Positions 37,117-46,422 are shown, counted from the stretch's first letter. The stretch is 64,000 bases of DNA from Paracoccus lutimaris (GCF_003337565.1 NZ_QPJL01000002.1:186001-250000), one strand, 5' to 3'. Program-made: numbers and translations. Notes: a model not told the origin generated them from the letters alone.

Positions 37117-39015
37117 CTAGCGGATCCAGACCCGCGCATAGGGCGGCAGAGGGATCGCGCCATTCGCGTCGCCGACCGGGCTGTCGGACAGGATGTCATG
37201 CAGCTGGCTTGCGCCCTGCTGGACAACCCAGCTTGCCGGCAGCGTCTGCCAGGTGTCCGAGAAGTTGAAGACGCAGATCACATCCCCCGTCGGCGCGCGG
37301 CGGGCAAAGGCGAACAGCACCCGGTTGCCGGTCTGCAGGATCTCGGTGGCGTTCTTGGCGTGGAATTCCGGCGTCGCGGCGCGGCGGGCCAGCATCCCGC
37401 GCAGCCCCGAAAACACCCGCGCCGCAGCCCCGTCCGGGTCCGCAGCCATGCCATCCACCCGGTCCCAGTCCATGATCGGGCGATGCAGCCAGCGGCTGTC
37501 ATGGGCGTGGGGCTTATAGTCGTGATAGCCGTAATCGTTCGGCAGCGCGACCTCGTCACCCATATAGATCAGCGGCAACCCGCCGTGGCTCGCCATCAGC
37601 GCATGGCCCATCAGGATGCGGTCCACGGCGCGGTCGATGGCCTCGGCATCCCCGGCAGCCTCGGCCTTTTCCAGCCCGGCAAGCGAGGCGCAGGTGCCGC
37701 TGATCCGCTTGTCGCCGGTCTCGGGGTTGTATTGGAACAGCTCGCCCTTGGCGAAGGAATCCGGGAACACGCCTTCGTAGAAATCCGACAGGAAGGCGCG
37801 GTGCAGCCGGCCGTTCAGGCCCACGGCGGCGGCGTCCTCGTCAGTCACCGCCCAGCCGATATCGTCATGGCAGCGCAGGTAATTGGCAAAGGTCGCATTG
37901 GTCAGCGTGCCCGGGAAATGCGTCGCCATCACATGCGTCATCAACTGCGTGTCGCGCGCCGCGAGCGCCGACCAGAACTGCACCATCAGCGAGTTGTGAT
38001 AGGCCAGATTGCCTTCCTTGCCGTCATGCTCGCCCCGGCCCAGATAGGGCAGCATTTCCTCGGGGCTGACGATGGCCTCTTCCAGATGGATGACGGATGG
38101 CGCGACGATGCGGCAGGCGGCGCGCAGGGCTTGCAGGATCATATGCGCCTCGGGCTCGGACTGGCAGCGGGTGCCCATGCGCTTCCACAGGAAGGCGACG
38201 GCATCCAGCCGCATGATCTCGACGCCCTTGTTGGCAAGGTTCAGCATGATCTCGGTGATTTCCAGGAACACCTGCGGATTGGCCCAGTTCAGGTCCCACT
38301 GATGTTCGTTGAAGGTGGTCCAGACCCAGCGCTGGCAATCCTCGTACCAGGTGAAGTTGCCCGGCGCGTTGTCGGGGAACACCTCGGTCAGGGTTTTCTC
38401 ATATTGCTTGGGCAGGGTGTCATCGGGGAACATCAGGTAATAATCCTGATATTTCGCATCGCCCTTGCGCGCGGCCTTGGCCCAGCGATGTTCCTTGGCG
38501 GTGTGGTTGATCACCAGATCGACGCAGACGCTGATGCCCCGCTCGCGGCAGGCTTTGGTCGCGGCCTCGAAATCCGCCATGTCGCCGTAAAGCGGGTTGA
38601 TGGCGCGGTAGTCCATCACCGAATAGCCGCCGTCATTGTCGCCCTTGCGCGGTTTCAGGCAGGGCATGAAATGGACATAGTTGATGCCCAGATCCTTCAG
38701 GTAATCCAGCCGCCCGACGACGCCCTTCAGGTCATTGGCGAAGCGGTCGATATAGAAGCAATAGCCGGCCATGCCGGGGCGCATGAACCAGTCCGGTTCC
38801 AGATCGCGGATCATGTCCAGCCGCTTCAGGTCATCGGGGCGCTGGCGCCAGGCAGTCAGCAGCGCCTTGTCCAGATCCTTGCGGAAGGCGGCAAAGCCCG
38901 AATGCGCGCCGTATAGCCGCGTCAGCATGTCCCACAGATCGTCCCGGCTGCGCGCGTAACGCAGTTCGAACAGCGTATCGTCCGAGATGCCGGGGGCCGG
39001 GGCTGCTGTGGTCAT
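37117..39015 (-). CDS. Amylosucrase (GH13)
   Basis: Amylosucrase uses sucrose to extend an alpha-1,4-glucan chain and releases fructose. The 632-aa protein has the amylosucrase helical N-domain (residues about 15-85), a TIM barrel and a C-terminal beta domain. Catalytic residues match GH13: D271 in IMRLDAVAFLWKR, E313 in IHLEEAIVSPEEM and H383-D384 in YLRCHDDIGW. VDLVINHTAKEH is the first conserved region. GAGGAGA precedes the ATG. The gene diverges from a transporter operon across a 429-bp control region with a LacI-type operator, so sucrose-controlled expression is likely. Confidence 0.9.
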   Translation of the reverse strand: MTTAAPAPGISDDTLFELRYARSRDDLWDMLTRLYGAHSGFAAFRKDLDKALLTAWRQRPDDLKRLDMIRDLEPDWFMRPGMAGYCFYIDRFANDLKGVVGRLDYLKDLGINYVHFMPCLKPRKGDNDGGYSVMDYRAINPLYGDMADFEAATKACRERGISVCVDLVINHTAKEHRWAKAARKGDAKYQDYYLMFPDDTLPKQYEKTLTEVFPDNAPGNFTWYEDCQRWVWTTFNEHQWDLNWANPQVFLEITEIMLNLANKGVEIMRLDAVAFLWKRMGTRCQSEPEAHMILQALRAACRIVAPSVIHLEEAIVSPEEMLPYLGRGEHDGKEGNLAYHNSLMVQFWSALAARDTQLMTHVMATHFPGTLTNATFANYLRCHDDIGWAVTDEDAAAVGLNGRLHRAFLSDFYEGVFPDSFAKGELFQYNPETGDKRISGTCASLAGLEKAEAAGDAEAIDRAVDRILMGHALMASHGGLPLIYMGDEVALPNDYGYHDYKPHAHDSRWLHRPIMDWDRVDGMAADPDGAAARVFSGLRGMLARRAATPEFHAKNATEILQTGNRVLFAFARRAPTGDVICVFNFSDTWQTLPASWVVQQGASQLHDILSDSPVGDANGAIPLPPYARVWIR

Positions 39016-39073
39016 GGTCGCGTCTCCTCTGCGGACTGGGTCGGAAAAATGGGCTGATCGGGTGAAGGCGGGG

Positions 39074-39133
39074 CTATCGCGATTCGGTTCGGCGGTGCGG
39101 GGCGGTGACTCGTCTCAAGCGATAGTGGCTCAT
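39074..39133 (-). CDS. Possible 19-aa leader peptide upstream of amylosucrase
   Basis: MSHYRLRRVTAPHRRTESR is preceded by a long GGGGGGAGGGG purine run, a strong ribosome site, and ends 58 bp before the amylosucrase start. Six of 19 residues are arginine. The strong site and arginine richness suggest a leader ORF, but with so short a frame coding is uncertain. The rest of the 39016-39444 gap holds the operator below and no other gene. Confidence 0.35.
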   Translation of the reverse strand: MSHYRLRRVTAPHRRTESR

Positions 39134-39233
39134 GGCGTCCCCTCCCCCCAGATTTGGCATGATCACTGCCGCTGATTCCAGCAGCGTCAACCTGTCACGC
39201 GCTTCTTTGCCTATTCTTAACGAATTTGTCTTC

Positions 39234-39247
39234 CCAAATCGATTTGG
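39234..39247. promoter_or_regulatory. LacI-type operator palindrome
   Basis: CCAAATCGATTTGG is a perfect 14-bp palindrome with a central CG, the usual LacI/GalR-family operator form. It lies between the divergent amylosucrase and SRPBCC-MFS-UspA genes. The LacI-type regulator at 41904-42935 is the obvious candidate to bind it. Confidence 0.65.
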
Positions 39248-39444
39248 ATTGTTAACTTCGGGGCAGTTTTTTGGAATCACCGACTGCGTCAGCGATCTGG
39301 CGCCAGCCCCCTTTGCCACCGGCGCCACCCGCGTCCGGGGACAGATGGGGCATGGCCAAAGCCTGCACGCATATCTGCACAAGGCACGTTCACGAGAATT
39401 TCTGAAAAGGGATGCCCCATGCGGGCAAGGGGAGGAGGGTTCGC

Positions 39445-39918
39445 ATGACAGCAAATGTCATGGTCATCGTCGAGCGCCAGTTCGACTATCCGCGGCAGGT
39501 GGTGTTTCGCGCCTGGACCGCGCCCGAGGAAATGGCCCAATGGCGCGGCAGCCCCGGCTGGCATGTCGAGGCCGAAACCGTCACGTCCGACCTGCGGGCC
39601 GGCGGGCGCCATCACCACGTCAAGCTGCGCGACAACGATCCCAGCGTGCGTGTGACCACGGATGCGGTCTTTACCGAGTATTTCGAACCCGACGTCTTTG
39701 TCGCCCGCCAGCGCATCACCGGCGATCCCGGCATCGATCCCGACAGGCCGCTGGAACTGCGGGTCGAGTTCACCAAGATGGGCCGCGATGGCACGCTTTT
39801 GCGCATCGTGCAGGGCCCTTATGACGCCGAGGTTGCCGGTTTCCACAGCAAGGGTTGGGAACTGGAACTGGGACGGCTTCAGGAATTTCTGGATCGCACC
39901 GCAGGAGGCGTCAGATGA
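39445..39918 (+). CDS. SRPBCC-family (AHSA1-like) protein
   Basis: The 157-aa protein has the START/AHSA1 fold signature: VERQFDYPRQVVFRAWTAPEEMAQWRGSPGWHVEAETVTSDLRAGGRHHHVKLRDND and the end helix FHSKGWELELGRLQEFLDR. The family binds small hydrophobic ligands or acts as a chaperone-like activator, and the role here is unknown. GGAGGAGGG lies about 5 bp before the ATG at 39445. It is the first gene of the operon with the MFS and UspA genes (ATGA overlap). Confidence 0.85.
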   Translation: MTANVMVIVERQFDYPRQVVFRAWTAPEEMAQWRGSPGWHVEAETVTSDLRAGGRHHHVKLRDNDPSVRVTTDAVFTEYFEPDVFVARQRITGDPGIDPDRPLELRVEFTKMGRDGTLLRIVQGPYDAEVAGFHSKGWELELGRLQEFLDRTAGGVR

Positions 39919-41330
39919 GCGTTCAGACCGAGGGCGCTGTCAGCGCCGCCCTGCCCGATGGCGGGGAAGACCTTACCCACACCACCATCGTGCGGCAAAA
40001 GCCCCTGATGGACATGCGCCAGATTCTGCTGATGAATTTCGGCTTTTTCGGCATCCAGTACAGTTTCGGGATGCAGCAGACGGCGATCAACCCGATCTTT
40101 CAGTTCATCGGCGCCAACGCCCATGACCTGCCGATCCTGAACCTGGCCGGGCCGGTGACGGGCCTCTTGATCCAGCCGATCATCGGCGCGCTTTCCGACC
40201 GCACCTGGAGCCCGCGCTGGGGCCGCCGGAAACCGTTCTTCCTGATCGGCGCCATCGGCTGTTCGATCTGCCTGTTCCTGTTCCCCTTCGTCTCGGCCTT
40301 GTGGATGGCGGTGCTGCTGCTTTGGCTGCTGGATGCCAGCAACAACACCGCGATGGAGCCCTACCGCGCCTTCATCGCCGACAAGCTGCCGCCCTCGCAA
40401 CTGGGCAAGGGGTTTCTGGCGCAAAGCTTTTTCACCGGCTTCGGGATCACGCTGGCGAACCTGTCGCTGTTCGTGTTCCAGAACCTGATAGACGGCGCGA
40501 CCGAGGCGGGTATTCCCTATTGGGTCGTCGGTTCCTTCATGCTGGGCTCGGTCTGCTCGATCGGATCGGTTCTGGTCTCGGTGCTGACCACGCCCGAGAT
40601 CCCGCCGACCGAGGCGGAGCTCAAGGCGCTGCGCGAGAAAAAGGGCAGCGCGCTGGGGTTCATCCGCGAGATCTGGGACGCCATCGTCGAAATGCCGACC
40701 GAGCTGCGCAAGCTGGGGCTGGTCTATCTGTTCCAGTGGTATGCGATGATGTGCTATTGGCAGTTCGTCACGCTTTCCATGGCGAAATCGGTCTGGGGCA
40801 CCACGGATGCGCATTCCGAGGGCTTCAAGGAGGCCGTCGGCTGGACCGGGCTGATCAACGGCTGGTACAATATCGTGACCTTCATGGTGGCGTTCTCGCT
40901 GGTCGCCTTCGCACGGCGTCGGGGCGCGAAATTCGTCCACATGACCTGTCTGCTGCTGGCGGCGGCGGGGCTGCTGATTTTCCCGCACCTGACCAACAAA
41001 TACCTGCTGTTCATCCCGATCATCGGGCTTGGCATCGCCTGGGCCTCGATCATGGGCGTGCCCTACATCATGGCGGTGCGGATGATCCCCTCGACCCGCT
41101 ACGGGGTCTATATGGGCATCATCAACATGATGATCGTGATCCCGATGCTGATCCATTCGGTCACTTTCGGCTGGGTCTATACCCATATCCTCGGCGACAA
41201 CCCCAACAACGCCATCACCTTTGCGGCGCTGGGACTGGCGGCGGCGGCCATCGCCATGCTGTGGATCCGCGAACCCCCGATCGTGCGCGACGTCGATGAC
41301 GTCATGGCGATGCCCGGCGGCGGCCACTAG
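39915..41330 (+). CDS. MFS sugar transporter (GPH/sucrose-type)
   Basis: This 471-aa, twelve-helix major facilitator protein resembles the glycoside-pentoside-hexuronide/sucrose porter group. The loop 2-3 motif LIQPIIGALSDRTWSPRWGRRKPFFLIGA is the family-specific D-R-T-x-S-x-R-W-G-R-R-K-P-F signature. The start at 39915 overlaps the SRPBCC gene by ATGA and has GCAGGAGG upstream. Together with amylosucrase and a LacI regulator, import of sucrose or a related disaccharide is the best guess. No phosphotransferase genes are present. Confidence 0.88.
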   Translation: MSVQTEGAVSAALPDGGEDLTHTTIVRQKPLMDMRQILLMNFGFFGIQYSFGMQQTAINPIFQFIGANAHDLPILNLAGPVTGLLIQPIIGALSDRTWSPRWGRRKPFFLIGAIGCSICLFLFPFVSALWMAVLLLWLLDASNNTAMEPYRAFIADKLPPSQLGKGFLAQSFFTGFGITLANLSLFVFQNLIDGATEAGIPYWVVGSFMLGSVCSIGSVLVSVLTTPEIPPTEAELKALREKKGSALGFIREIWDAIVEMPTELRKLGLVYLFQWYAMMCYWQFVTLSMAKSVWGTTDAHSEGFKEAVGWTGLINGWYNIVTFMVAFSLVAFARRRGAKFVHMTCLLLAAAGLLIFPHLTNKYLLFIPIIGLGIAWASIMGVPYIMAVRMIPSTRYGVYMGIINMMIVIPMLIHSVTFGWVYTHILGDNPNNAITFAALGLAAAAIAMLWIREPPIVRDVDDVMAMPGGGH

Positions 41331-41352
41331 GCCAAGGACAGGAGAAAACAGC

Positions 41353-41853
41353 ATGAAAATGACCGATTACAGCGTGGTCGTCGTCGGCACCGATGGCTCG
41401 TCGCTGGCCGAGCCGACCGTCGCCCGCGCCGCATGGCTGGCCAAGCACGAGGATGCCGATCTGGTGATCGTCTGCGCCTATAGCCGGCTGTCGCTGCGCG
41501 CCGAGGCCAAGAACGTCGCCACTCTTGGCGGCGATCCGCGCGGGGGCGAGGTCCTGGGCCGCGCCGCCGCCAATGATGCGCTGACCCGCGCCGTCTCGGT
41601 GGCCTCGGGCTGCGGCGCCACCGTCACCGCGGCGCTGATGATCGAGGGTGACCCGGCCGAGGCGCTGATCGACACGGTCAAGAAATACCAGGCCGAGGTG
41701 CTGGTTCTGGGCGCGCGCTCGGATGTCAGCTTCACCGAACGCCTGCTGGGCACGCTGGCGCGCGAGATCGTCGACCGCGCCTTCTGCGACATCCTGATCG
41801 TGCGCCCCAATGAGCCGGGCGAAATCCCCGTCCCCGAGGACGCCGAAGGCTGA
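41353..41853 (+). CDS. Universal stress protein (UspA family)
   Basis: The 166-aa protein has the UspA fold: YSVVVVGTDGSSLAEPTVARAAWLA at the first strand and EVLVLGARSDVSFTERLLGTLAREIVDRAFCDILIV near the end. The ATP-binding motif GxxGx9G[ST] is present only in part (GARSDVSFTERLLGT; second glycine is serine), so nucleotide binding may be altered. It is the third gene after SRPBCC and MFS, and a bidirectional terminator separates it from the convergent lacI-type gene. Confidence 0.88.
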   Translation: MKMTDYSVVVVGTDGSSLAEPTVARAAWLAKHEDADLVIVCAYSRLSLRAEAKNVATLGGDPRGGEVLGRAAANDALTRAVSVASGCGATVTAALMIEGDPAEALIDTVKKYQAEVLVLGARSDVSFTERLLGTLAREIVDRAFCDILIVRPNEPGEIPVPEDAEG

Positions 41854-41868
41854 CTCGCAAGAAACGAC

Positions 41869-41903
41869 AAAAGGGGCGCGGCCGATGGCTTGCGCCCCCT
41901 TTT
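41869..41903. terminator. Bidirectional terminator
   Basis: AAAAGGGGCGC pairs with GCGCCCCTTTT-type sequence (11-bp stem with one bulged C) around a 12-nt loop, with T-runs on both strands. It sits between the convergent UspA and LacI genes. Confidence 0.85.
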
Positions 41904-42935
41904 CTATGCGCGGGCGGGTGCCGCGACCGATGCGCCCTGCACCGCAACCGGCGCGATCAGCTTTTGCAGCCCGCCGGGGTTCTTGCCGTCGATGGCTTGC
42001 CCCAGAAAGCCCGCGATATCGCCCCAGGCCTCGGTAAAGGGGGATGCGGTGCCCGACAGATCGGGCGTCAGCGTGGTGCGGGGATAGCGCGCCAGCACAT
42101 CGTCATGGGCCATGACCGAGACATCGCCCGGCACCGAAAGCCCCAGCCGCTGCAAGCCCCGCATCACCCCGGTCGCCAGCACCAGATTGCCGACCATGAT
42201 CGCCGTGGGCGCGCGGTCCGGGTTCTTGAACAGCGACAGCACCGCCGCCTCGCCGAATTGCTCGGTCATCATGCCGCGATGGATCAGGTCGTCGCGCTGG
42301 CTCAGGCCCCGCGCCGCCAGAACGCCGCTCAGGCCCGAAAGCCGCTCTTCGGCCGAGAAGCTGTCTTGGGGGCCGTCGACAAAGGCGATGTCGCGATGGC
42401 CCAGATCGGCCAGCCGCGCCGCCATGATCTGGCCCACGGCGCGGTTGTCCAGATCGACAAAGGCATGCCCGGCCGTGGTTGCGGCGCGGCCATGGGTGAC
42501 AAAGGGGATGCTCTCGGCCATCAGAAAGGCCAGAAGGCCCGGATCGGCGCTGGGATTGACCACGACAAAGCCGTCAACGGCGGCCTGCCGGAACAGCCGG
42601 GTATAGGATTTCGTGCTGGGCGCGGCCTTGGGCAGGACGTTCAGCACCACCAGCACGTCGCGCTTCCAGAACTCGACCGCCAGCCCCAGCAGGATTTCCA
42701 GCAGGATATTGCTTTCTTCCTGTTCCGAGTTCTCGGGCACGACCAGCCCAACCACGCCCGAGCGCCCGGCCTTCAGGCGCAGCGCATTCGGATTGGGGCG
42801 ATAGCCCAGCTGGCGCACCGCGTCCTCGACCCGCTGACGGGTGTCGTCGCTGACATCGGGATAGCCGCCAAGGGCCCGGCTGACTTGCGTCGGCGAAATG
42901 CCCAGACGAAGGCCGATATCTTTCAAGGTTACCAC
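41904..42935 (-). CDS. LacI/GalR-family transcriptional regulator
   Basis: The 343-aa regulator has an N-terminal helix-turn-helix (VTLKDIGLRLGISPTQVSRALGGYPDVSDDTRQRVEDAVRQLGYRPNPNALRLKAGRSG) and a periplasmic-binding-like sensor domain (VGLVVPENSEQEESNILLEILLGL through MAHDDVLARYPRTTLTPDLSG). Being next to the amylosucrase/transporter genes with a perfect palindrome, it likely represses them in the absence of sugar. The effector is not known. Its own upstream region shows no copy of the palindrome. Confidence 0.92.
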   Translation of the reverse strand: MVTLKDIGLRLGISPTQVSRALGGYPDVSDDTRQRVEDAVRQLGYRPNPNALRLKAGRSGVVGLVVPENSEQEESNILLEILLGLAVEFWKRDVLVVLNVLPKAAPSTKSYTRLFRQAAVDGFVVVNPSADPGLLAFLMAESIPFVTHGRAATTAGHAFVDLDNRAVGQIMAARLADLGHRDIAFVDGPQDSFSAEERLSGLSGVLAARGLSQRDDLIHRGMMTEQFGEAAVLSLFKNPDRAPTAIMVGNLVLATGVMRGLQRLGLSVPGDVSVMAHDDVLARYPRTTLTPDLSGTASPFTEAWGDIAGFLGQAIDGKNPGGLQKLIAPVAVQGASVAAPARA

Positions 42936-43289
42936 GAGCTGCGCCTGTCCAATGATTGACCCATGCCGCCAAGGGCGCGGCCCGCTTTTCCGAAAACCCT
43001 GCGCGCGCAGGCCACGGCGTCGGTCCGATCCCCGCCACTGTTGTCCGGTTGGCCCCGTATTTGCAAGAAAATTTGCGCCATGGCGGGCCGGGGCGATGCG
43101 CGCCGATCAAAGGACGGGCACCGGCGGTCGGGATCGGGCAAATGCGCAACCCTGCCGCCGCCATCGGGCCTTGCCGTCATCATCGCCGCTTTCAAATCCG
43201 CCCGACTGTGCCTAGCCTGTCGCAACGCCCCCCTGCCGGGCCGAGACGAACGGCCCTGGCCCCGCGCCCGGGCTCCATGCGGAGGCACC
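42936..43289. other. Intergenic gap between lacI-type gene and alpha/beta hydrolase gene
   Basis: This 354-bp divergent gap holds open frames on both strands but none with a ribosome site or recognisable product. A GGAGG before 43290 marks the downstream start. No operator, terminator or RNA was recognised. Confidence 0.5.
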
Positions 43290-44603
43290 ATGCCCGACGA
43301 CGACGCCGAAGCCGAAGACCTTCTTGCGGACGATCCGCAACCCGCCCCCGCGCGCGAGGCAGCCCCCGAATGGCTGGTGAATTTCCGCCGGTCGGAATTC
43401 CGCCGCGGCTTCTATGTCTCGGGCGAGGGCTATGGCGTGGTCTTTTCCGACCGCACAAGCGAGGTTCTGGTCGTCAGTTGCGACAACCTGTCCTCGGCGC
43501 GCGAGGATACGCTGGACCGCCTGCCCTGGGGCTATGGTTTCGTGGCCAAGAACGGCTGGTCGCAACTGGGCATCATGACCTTCGATGCGGACTGGTTTCG
43601 CAATGACGGCCTGCTGGGCTATATGCAGGAACTGGCGCAATCGGGATTTTTCCGCAGGTTCCGCAAGGTGGTGATGACCGGCACCTCGATGGGCGGCTAT
43701 GCGGCCTGCGCCTTCGCCTCGCTGGCGCCGGGCTGCACGGTGATCGCGTTTTCACCGCAATCGACGCTGAAAAAGGATCTCGTGCCCTGGGAAAGCCGCT
43801 TTCCCTCGGGGCGGCGCGCGGATTGGAGCGGCGCCTTTGCCGATGGCGCCGCGGAATCCGTCGATGCCGAGCGGGTCTTTCTGGTCTATGATCCCGGCTT
43901 CGCGCCCGACCTGCAGCATGTCGAACGCTTCACCGCGCCGAATGTGGTGCGGCTGCCGGCGCGCTATTCGGGGCATAAATCGGCGCTGTTCCTGCGCCGG
44001 GCCGGGCTTTTGTCCAGCGTGGTGCGCAGCACGGTCGAGGGACACATGTCCGAAGCCGAATTCTTTCGCATCTATCGCGGCGGTCGAAGCCTGCCATGGT
44101 ATCTGCATGCGGTGCAGGCGCGGCTGGTCGAAGGCAAGCGCCACAAGCTGCTGCCGCGCTTTGCCGCGGCGGTCCGCAAGCTTGGAAACGAACCGATCGC
44201 GCGCTCGGCCGAAGCCAAGGCGGTCGAGGCGGGGGTGATGGCGCCGCGGCCCCGCCCCGCAGCGCCCCGTCCTGCAGTACCCCGGCCTTCCGCCCCCCGT
44301 CCCGCAGCGCCCCGGCCAACAGCCGCCGGCCCGGCGCCGCAAGGTCCGGCCGGGGAAAAGCCCGCGCCGCAGAATGCGCCGCTTGGCCCGCATCAGCAGC
44401 GCCTGCTGGCCGCCCAGGGCCGGGTGCCGGAGCAACCGGCCCCGGAGTTCCGGCCCGCCCCCCCCCCGCCCGAACCCCCACCCGAGCCCGAGGCATGGGC
44501 CGATCTCTATCACACCGATCCCGGCCTGCCGCCGCTTCAGCCGGCGGGCGATCTGCCCTGGCAGCTGGCGCAACGGGCGCGCCGGCAGGGAAGCTGGGGC
44601 TAG
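43290..44603 (+). CDS. Alpha/beta-hydrolase-like protein with proline-rich tail
   Basis: The 437-aa protein has an alpha/beta hydrolase-like core with the nucleophile elbow VVMTGTSMGGYAACAFAS (S133) and a later SGHKSALFLRRAG histidine region. Acidic residues that could complete a triad are in FLVYDPGFAPDLQHVERF. The C-terminal tail from about residue 305 holds repeated APRPA/PRP units and ends in a conserved-looking DLPWQLAQRARRQGSWG. GGAGG precedes the ATG at 43290. It is the first of a run of surface-glycan-type genes. Substrate is unknown; similar proteins occur with FkbM and glycosyltransferase genes. Confidence 0.75.
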   Translation: MPDDDAEAEDLLADDPQPAPAREAAPEWLVNFRRSEFRRGFYVSGEGYGVVFSDRTSEVLVVSCDNLSSAREDTLDRLPWGYGFVAKNGWSQLGIMTFDADWFRNDGLLGYMQELAQSGFFRRFRKVVMTGTSMGGYAACAFASLAPGCTVIAFSPQSTLKKDLVPWESRFPSGRRADWSGAFADGAAESVDAERVFLVYDPGFAPDLQHVERFTAPNVVRLPARYSGHKSALFLRRAGLLSSVVRSTVEGHMSEAEFFRIYRGGRSLPWYLHAVQARLVEGKRHKLLPRFAAAVRKLGNEPIARSAEAKAVEAGVMAPRPRPAAPRPAVPRPSAPRPAAPRPTAAGPAPQGPAGEKPAPQNAPLGPHQQRLLAAQGRVPEQPAPEFRPAPPPPEPPPEPEAWADLYHTDPGLPPLQPAGDLPWQLAQRARRQGSWG

Positions 44604-44714
44604 TGCGGCGGCCCGATGCGGCAGCTCTTCCCCGGAAAAAAGGGATTGAGATGTGCAGGAAGCTCTGCAAAGAGACCCGCATCCACCTGCGGATCATTGG
44701 GCGGGATTAGATGA

Positions 44715-45527
44715 ATGGCGGAATTTCAGGTTTCGGAAATGGATAGCGTGGACAGTCTCGATCAGAATGAATCCGAACCCTCGGCCGACGCGGCGCTGTT
44801 TGATCGCGCCAAGCGTGTTCTCGACCGCCTGGATCAGCAGATCAACCTGATGTCGAACCCCGTGGACGGCACCTGCCCGGTCTTTCACCTGGATGAGGTG
44901 TTCCAGATCGCGCTGCCCTGGGCGAGCTTCGAATCCTATCAATACCGGATCGTGAACCGCCACAGCGTGCCCGATCCGGTGCTGTTCACGCAGCTTTTCG
45001 ACCTGATCCCGACGCTTGCGGGCAAGGCATTGCTGGATATCGGCTCATTCACCGGCCTGCAGGCGCTGGTCATCCGCCGGTTCATGTCCCCAAGCCATGT
45101 CCACATGATCGAGCCGCAGAACATGCTGCAGGCGCCCCTGAAGCGCACCATCGACGCCAATCCCGAAGGCTGCCCGGTGACGCTGGTGCAAGAGATCATC
45201 GACGACGAGACCTCGGCCATGGCGATATCCGCCGTCCGCACCGAGCGGCTGTCCGAGACCAGCTATCTGCGCCGCGACGGCGGCAAGCTGAAATCGAAAT
45301 CCATCGACCGCCTCAAGCTGAAGAACATCGGGATGATCAATCTCGATATTCCCGGCACCAAGGTCTATGCCCTGAAAGGGGCTGAGACCATGCTGAAGAA
45401 GCAGCGTCCGGTGGTCATGGTGAACCTGTCGGGCCGGGATGTCGTCGAGATGAAGGCCTTCATGGAACCGCTTTCCTACGATTTCGTGCGCCTGGGGGCA
45501 CATTCGGCGCTGTTCCTGCCGCGGTGA
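44715..45527 (+). CDS. FkbM-family methyltransferase
   Basis: The 270-aa protein has an SAM-binding Rossmann motif LLDIGSFTGLQALVIRRFM with MIEPQ as the acidic strand and the FkbM-typical C-terminal half (IDRLKLKNIGMINLDIPGTKVYALKGAETMLKKQRPVVMVNLSG). FkbM methylases put methyl groups on sugars or polyketides, so here a glycan target is likely given the following glycosyltransferase. The first 35 residues are acidic and less conserved; the ribosome site is weak, so the true start may differ. Confidence 0.82.
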   Translation: MAEFQVSEMDSVDSLDQNESEPSADAALFDRAKRVLDRLDQQINLMSNPVDGTCPVFHLDEVFQIALPWASFESYQYRIVNRHSVPDPVLFTQLFDLIPTLAGKALLDIGSFTGLQALVIRRFMSPSHVHMIEPQNMLQAPLKRTIDANPEGCPVTLVQEIIDDETSAMAISAVRTERLSETSYLRRDGGKLKSKSIDRLKLKNIGMINLDIPGTKVYALKGAETMLKKQRPVVMVNLSGRDVVEMKAFMEPLSYDFVRLGAHSALFLPR

Positions 45528-45540
45528 CGGGACAACGGAC

Positions 45541-46422
45541 ATGTCCATCGCCTTTGTCACCATGGTCTATAATGACGAGTTCTTTCTGGATGTCTGGCTG
45601 CGTCACTATCTGAAATACACCGCCCCGGAGAATCTATACGTCATCACCCACGGCCCGCAGCCCTATGCCCATGAGATGGCGCGGGGCTGCAATGTCATCG
45701 AGATCGATCGCGATCCGCGAAACCCGCGCCTCGATCAGGACCGGTTTGCCCATCTCAGCAAGTTCTGTTCGGAACTGACCGCATCCTATGACCGGGTGAT
45801 CTGGAACGACGTGGACGAGATCATCCTGCTGGACCCGAAATACGGTTCGGACCTGATCGGCTATATGGAATCGATTCCGCGCCAGCAGCAGGTGATTACC
45901 CCGCTGGGGCTGGAGATCGTGCATCGCGCCGATCTGGAAAGCGATTACGACTATGGGCGCGAAATGTTTGCGCAACGCCGGTATGTGCGCTTCAACGGCT
46001 GGTATACAAAGCCCAACATCACCGGCATTCCGATCATCTGGGGGCCGGATGGCCATGGCTCGTCCCATGACCAGATCCATCTGGACGACAGGCTATACAC
46101 CTTTCACCTGAAATGGTTCGACCAGAGCTTCCACATCAACCGGCATCGCGACCGGCTGAAGCTGCGCTTCAACGATGATGACGGCAATGAGGTGATCGTC
46201 GGCGCCGGCAGCTGGGCGTGGTCGGAATCGACCTATCTGATCATCTCGAACAGCTTCCTGCGCATGAATGTGCTGCCGCCGCGCCGCTCGTTCGATTTCG
46301 GCCCGCAGCGCGAGCTGGTCCGGTCCTCGTTCCGGGGCGGCTCGAACGGCATGTATCGCATCTCATGGTCGGTGGACGGTACCCTGCACCACCTGCCCGA
46401 GCGCTTCGTCGGCATGATCTGA
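45541..46422 (+). CDS. Glycosyltransferase family 2-type protein
   Basis: The 293-aa protein begins MSIAFVTMVYNDEFFLDVWLRHYLKYTAPENLYVITHG, a pattern of the Glyco_tranf_2_4 group, and has a DxD-like metal site in VIWNDVDEIILLDP. HLKWFDQSFHINRHRDR looks like the acceptor-binding region. No membrane segment is visible, so it is a cytoplasmic or peripheral enzyme. It follows the FkbM gene by 13 bp. Sugar and acceptor are unknown. Confidence 0.8.
   Translation: MSIAFVTMVYNDEFFLDVWLRHYLKYTAPENLYVITHGPQPYAHEMARGCNVIEIDRDPRNPRLDQDRFAHLSKFCSELTASYDRVIWNDVDEIILLDPKYGSDLIGYMESIPRQQQVITPLGLEIVHRADLESDYDYGREMFAQRRYVRFNGWYTKPNITGIPIIWGPDGHGSSHDQIHLDDRLYTFHLKWFDQSFHINRHRDRLKLRFNDDDGNEVIVGAGSWAWSESTYLIISNSFLRMNVLPPRRSFDFGPQRELVRSSFRGGSNGMYRISWSVDGTLHHLPERFVGMI

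Noticed and set aside
42956-43289. Coding frame upstream of the alpha/beta hydrolase
   Set aside because: The open frame is continuous with the hydrolase but low complexity; the GGAGG at 43281 and conserved start at 43290 favour the shorter protein.
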